From positions 1 to 9,622 of the forward strand of contig DXGW01000039.1 in assembly GCA_019113665.1 (NCBI GenBank): a stretch of DNA of 9,622 bases, in the 5' to 3' direction. Below, piece by piece: positions 6,617-9,622 of the stretch. Source of the DNA: Candidatus Alistipes excrementipullorum (GTDB taxonomy: Bacteria; Bacteroidota; Bacteroidia; Bacteroidales; Rikenellaceae). How positions within the stretch are numbered: the stretch's first letter is position 1; each line of letters starts with the position of its first letter. The position numbers were made by a program, and so were the translations under genes. The notes below the pieces were generated by a model. It was not told the DNA's origin. It made no database searches and was given only the letters and a program-made list of their open reading frames with translations.

Positions 6617-8113
6617 ATGGAGATAACCATACTTGACTACATCGTATTTTTCCTTTTTGTGGGAGGAGTTGCGCTATTCGGCTGCAGCTTCTTCTTCAAG
6701 AGCCGCAAGGGGGCCTCGGCCTTTACGGCGGCCGACGGAGGACTTCCCGCATGGGTGGTCGGCATGTCCATCTTTGCGACGTTCGTCAGCAGCATCAGTT
6801 TCCTCGGCCTGCCGGGCGACGCCTACAAGGGCAACTGGAACCCGTTTGTCTTCAGCCTTTCGATCCCGATAGCCACATGGCTCGCGGCCAAGGTCTTCAT
6901 ACCTTTGTACCGTGGCATGAACAGCGTCTCGGCCTATCACTATCTTGAGATGCGCTTCGGCTATTGGGCGCGCTGCTATGTGGCCATATGCTATCTGCTG
7001 ACGCAGCTGGCGCGTGTGGGTTCCATTCTGCTCCTGCTGGCGCTGCCCATAAGCACCATGTTCGGCTGGGATATTCAGACCATCATAATATGGACCGGCG
7101 TAGCCACGCTGCTCTATACGTTGCTGGGCGGTATAGCCGCAGTGGTATGGACCGATGCCATTCAGGGCATAATCCTGATACTCGGTGCCGTGGCCTGCGC
7201 CCTGATCCTGACCTTCTCGATGCCCGAAGGCCCTTCGCAACTCTTCGAGATCGCATCGGCCAACGGCAAGTTCTCGCTGGGAAGCTTCGGTGCGAGCCTT
7301 ACGGAGCCGACCTTCTGGGTGGTGCTGATATACGGACTCTTCGTCAACATGCAGAACTACGGCATCGACCAGAACTACGTGCAGCGCTACATGACGACCA
7401 AATCTACGGCCGAGGCCGTGAAGTCGACCCTTTTCGGCGGTTTGCTCTACATTCCGGTCTCGCTGGTGTTCGTCTATATCGGAACGGCGCTCTTCGCCTA
7501 CTATACGGCACGCCCCGACCTGCTGCCCGCGGGTACGGCTGCCGACAAGGTCTTCCCTTACTTTATCGTCCATGGATTGCCGACCGGAGTTACGGGACTT
7601 GTCATCGCCTCGCTCTTCTCTGCCGGCATGAGCACCGTGGCCACGAGCATCAACTCGTCGGCGACCATCGTCCTGACCGACTTCGTCAAGCGCCTGTCGA
7701 AACGCGACATTTCGGACCGCAAGAGCATGACGGTGCTCTACGCGGCGTCGTTTGCGGTAGGGGCCATAGGTATAGTCGTGGGCTTGCTCATGATGAAGGT
7801 CGACGGTGTCCTGGACGCATGGTGGAAGCTGGCGTCGATCTTCAGCGGCGGAATGTTGGGACTGTTCCTGCTGGGTCTTGTCTGCCGCAACGTGAAGCGT
7901 GCACATGCCGTTACGGCTGTGGTGCTGGGCCTGTTGTCGATAGCCTACATGAGCCTGTCGCCTCTGGTCAACGAAGGCTCGCCTTTCTATGAGTTCCGCT
8001 GCCCGCTGCATACCTACCTGACGATTGTCGTCGGTACGACGGTGATATTCCTCGTCGGGTTCCTGCTTACGGCTCTCTTCAACAAGGATAAAAACAAGGT
8101 GCAGAACGTATGA
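6617..8113 (+). CDS. Sodium:solute symporter (SSS family)
   Basis: This 498-residue inner-membrane carrier has about 13 predicted helices, as usual for the SSS/SLC5 family, and couples solute uptake to sodium. The first core helix has FATFVSSISFLGLPG (from residue 53). The eighth core helix region has SAGMSTVATSINSSATIVLTD in outline (from residue 335), where Ser339 and Thr340 stand where the sodium-site serine pair of vSGLT lies. The motif GGIAAVVWTDAIQG is also typical of the family. Some SSS members are sialic acid transporters (SiaT), and the place between an aldolase and a YhcH-family gene fits uptake of the aldolase substrate; this is inference from context. It starts 27 bases after the aldolase stop. 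Its own stop overlaps the next start by ATGA, suggesting coupled translation. Confidence 0.9.
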   Translation: MEITILDYIVFFLFVGGVALFGCSFFFKSRKGASAFTAADGGLPAWVVGMSIFATFVSSISFLGLPGDAYKGNWNPFVFSLSIPIATWLAAKVFIPLYRGMNSVSAYHYLEMRFGYWARCYVAICYLLTQLARVGSILLLLALPISTMFGWDIQTIIIWTGVATLLYTLLGGIAAVVWTDAIQGIILILGAVACALILTFSMPEGPSQLFEIASANGKFSLGSFGASLTEPTFWVVLIYGLFVNMQNYGIDQNYVQRYMTTKSTAEAVKSTLFGGLLYIPVSLVFVYIGTALFAYYTARPDLLPAGTAADKVFPYFIVHGLPTGVTGLVIASLFSAGMSTVATSINSSATIVLTDFVKRLSKRDISDRKSMTVLYAASFAVGAIGIVVGLLMMKVDGVLDAWWKLASIFSGGMLGLFLLGLVCRNVKRAHAVTAVVLGLLSIAYMSLSPLVNEGSPFYEFRCPLHTYLTIVVGTTVIFLVGFLLTALFNKDKNKVQNV

Positions 8114-8706
8114 AAATCCTGACAGCAATCATGACGGTATTGATGATGGCGGCATGCGGCAATGCCGGTGCCGGCAAGATGTCCGACGCCGATGTCGAGA
8201 AGTGGTGTTCGGAGTCGGAGTGGTTTACGGCCTTGCCGTTCGAGGCGGACGCGTCGGTTGACCGGCGTGCCTTCGCCGAGCAGAACAGGCTTTCGCCCGA
8301 AGTGTGGAAAAAGGCGTTTGAATTCCTCTCCCGCAAGGACCTTGCCTCCCTGGCCGAAGGGACCTACGAACTGGACGACAATGGTCTTTTCGCTACGGTT
8401 TCGTATTATACGACCAAGGACTCGGCCCTTTTCGAGGCTCACCGCAAGTATATAGACATACAGTATGTGGCCGAAGGTTGCGAGCGCATCGACCTGGCTG
8501 CGGCCGATGCGGCAAGGCAGGAGGTTGTGCCTTATGACCCGGCGAAGGATATCGAGTTTTTCGAAGCCGGCGACAGCCGTCCGCTCAATGCCGACCCGTC
8601 GCGGTTCTTCGTCTTCTTCCCGGGCGAGGGTCACCGCCCGTGCATGAAGGTCGGCGACAACGCACGTGTAAAGAAGATAGTAGTCAAAATCCCGTATAAA
8701 GAATAA
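8110..8706 (+). CDS. YhcH/YjgK/YiaL (NanQ-like) family protein with lipoprotein signal
   Basis: This 198-residue protein has a cupin-like fold family match. Conserved features are HRKYIDIQYV with His111, Asp116 and Gln118, and FFPGEGHRP with His175, the likely metal site. E. coli YhcH (NanQ) speeds the anomer conversion of N-acetylneuraminate; relatives YiaL and EbgC act around other sugars. Known members are about 150 residues and cytoplasmic. This one has an extra N-terminus, MKILTAIMTVLMMAACGNAG, which reads as a lipoprotein signal with lipobox MAAC and Cys16 as lipid anchor. It would thus act in the periplasm or at a membrane surface, before uptake by the symporter. The start codon overlaps the symporter stop (ATGA), and the sialidase-like gene begins four bases after its own stop. 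The family call is firm; the sialic acid role and the location are inferred. Confidence 0.85.
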   Translation: MKILTAIMTVLMMAACGNAGAGKMSDADVEKWCSESEWFTALPFEADASVDRRAFAEQNRLSPEVWKKAFEFLSRKDLASLAEGTYELDDNGLFATVSYYTTKDSALFEAHRKYIDIQYVAEGCERIDLAAADAARQEVVPYDPAKDIEFFEAGDSRPLNADPSRFFVFFPGEGHRPCMKVGDNARVKKIVVKIPYKE

Positions 8707-8710
8707 GTCC

Positions 8711-9622
8711 ATGCGCAGGTTGTTTGTATTCATGTTTGCCCTTCTTGCCGCCTGTGCGCTTCATGCACAGGGCGTCCCGACTCCTCCGGGGGTAGTGGTC
8801 GCGCATTGTCCGGCCGATTGCGGCAAATACATAGGTTCTCCGAGCATCGCGGTTCTGCCCGATGGCTCTTATGTGGCTTCCCACGACGAGTTCGGTCCCA
8901 AGTCGGCCGAATACAAGTCGGCCATAACGTTCATATTCCGCTCGACCGACCGCGGTGCGACGTGGAACAAGATCGCCCGAATCGAAGGCGCTTTCTGGTC
9001 TACACTCTTCGTGAATGGCGGAGCGCTCTACCTTATCGGAACGAACAAGGCCCACGGCAACGTGGTCATACGTCGTTCGACCGACGGTGGCGTGAACTGG
9101 AGCGTGCCGAGCGACCGGCGCAACGGCCTTCTGGTCGAGGGTGAATACCATACCGCGCCCACACCCGTAGCCATAGCCGGCGGGCGTGTATGGCGTGCCG
9201 TCGAGTACGCCACCGGCAAGAGCATAAAGTGGCCCGAACGATACAGTGCCGTAATGTTGTCGGCGCCTGTTGGCAGCGATCTGCTCGATGCCGGCAACTG
9301 GACGCGTTCGGAAAACTTCTATCCCGACATGACATGGCTCGACGGCGGTTTCAAGGGGTGGCTCGAAGGCAACGCGGTGGCATGTGCCGACGGCAGCGTG
9401 GCCGATGTGCTGCGCGTCCATGTGGGGCGTTCGGCCGAGGAGTATTGCGCCGTATTGAAATCCGACCGCAAGGGCCGCAAGATGTCGTTCGACGGGCTTT
9501 ATCCCATGAACGGCGGCTCGAAAAAGTTCACCATACGCTACGATGCCGCGAGCGGACTTTATTGGAGTATCGTCAACTATGTCGGAGCGGACGGCGAGGG
9601 ACTCTATCCCGACCGTGTCCGC
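8711..9622 (+). CDS. Exported BNR/Asp-box sialidase-like protein, 3' end outside window
   Basis: The frame stays open for 304 codons to the window edge, so the protein is incomplete. The N-terminus MRRLFVFMFALLAACALHAQ is an export signal. It could be cut by signal peptidase I after Ala19, or be a lipoprotein, since LAAC forms a good lipobox at Cys15. Two Asp-boxes (S-x-D-x-G-x-x-W) are visible, STDRGATW at residues 78-85 and STDGGVNW at 123-130, showing a sialidase-type beta-propeller. In place of the FRIP arginine motif of classical sialidases the sequence reads YIGSPSIAVLPDGSYVASHD (from residue 41), with no arginine. The substrate may therefore not be an ordinary sialoside, and other Asp-box hydrolases or lyases are possible. 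It follows the YhcH-family gene by only four bases and belongs to the same operon. The catalytic tyrosine and other arginines cannot be judged from the partial sequence. Confidence 0.75.
   Translation, partial: MRRLFVFMFALLAACALHAQGVPTPPGVVVAHCPADCGKYIGSPSIAVLPDGSYVASHDEFGPKSAEYKSAITFIFRSTDRGATWNKIARIEGAFWSTLFVNGGALYLIGTNKAHGNVVIRRSTDGGVNWSVPSDRRNGLLVEGEYHTAPTPVAIAGGRVWRAVEYATGKSIKWPERYSAVMLSAPVGSDLLDAGNWTRSENFYPDMTWLDGGFKGWLEGNAVACADGSVADVLRVHVGRSAEEYCAVLKSDRKGRKMSFDGLYPMNGGSKKFTIRYDAASGLYWSIVNYVGADGEGLYPDRVR

Noticed and set aside
6674..8128. A 484-codon open frame on the minus strand opposite the symporter
   Set aside because: It mirrors the codon bias of the symporter gene, is rich in Arg, Gln, His and Asp without any family motif, and the + strand protein is a clear SSS member.

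Overview
The window reads as a chromosomal segment of a Bacteroidetes bacterium. The evidence is TTTG-N19/20-TAnnTTTG promoters of the Bacteroides type, start codons without Shine-Dalgarno boxes (A/T-rich leaders instead), several lipoproteins with short lipoboxes, and protein families typical of gut Bacteroidetes. The fairly GC-rich coding sequence, with many G/C third positions and antisense open frames, suggests Alistipes or another Rikenellaceae rather than low-GC Bacteroides; that genus guess is inference.

Left part (1-1871, + strand): a sugar permease of the GRP/DMT type, missing only the first two bases of its start codon, is followed by a small lipoprotein with YD-like repeats. A perfect 14-bp-arm hairpin with a T run closes this block.

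Middle (1876-3667): L-ribulokinase (araB) lies on the minus strand and ends just past that hairpin. The 151-bp gap upstream of araB holds two overlapping divergent promoters. Their -7 boxes are the two halves of one 18-bp palindrome, and other inverted repeats lie nearby.

Right part (3668-9622, + strand): five tightly packed genes, apparently one operon fired by the rightward promoter. In order they are a secreted protein with nine DxDGDG (FG-GAP/VCBS) repeats, a DapA/NanA-family aldolase that lacks the DapA arginine, a sodium:solute symporter, a YhcH/NanQ-family protein carrying a lipoprotein signal, and an exported BNR/Asp-box sialidase-like protein that runs off the end.

Together the operon looks like a pathway for a sialic acid or related 2-keto-3-deoxy acid: release of the sugar outside the cell, anomer conversion in the periplasm, sodium-driven uptake, then retro-aldol cleavage to pyruvate. 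The substrate is not proven. The sialidase-like protein lacks the usual FRIP arginine motif, and no epimerase or kinase for N-acetylmannosamine lies in the window. No RNA genes, CRISPR arrays, insertion sequences or integrase signs were seen. No stretch over 300 bases is without a gene.
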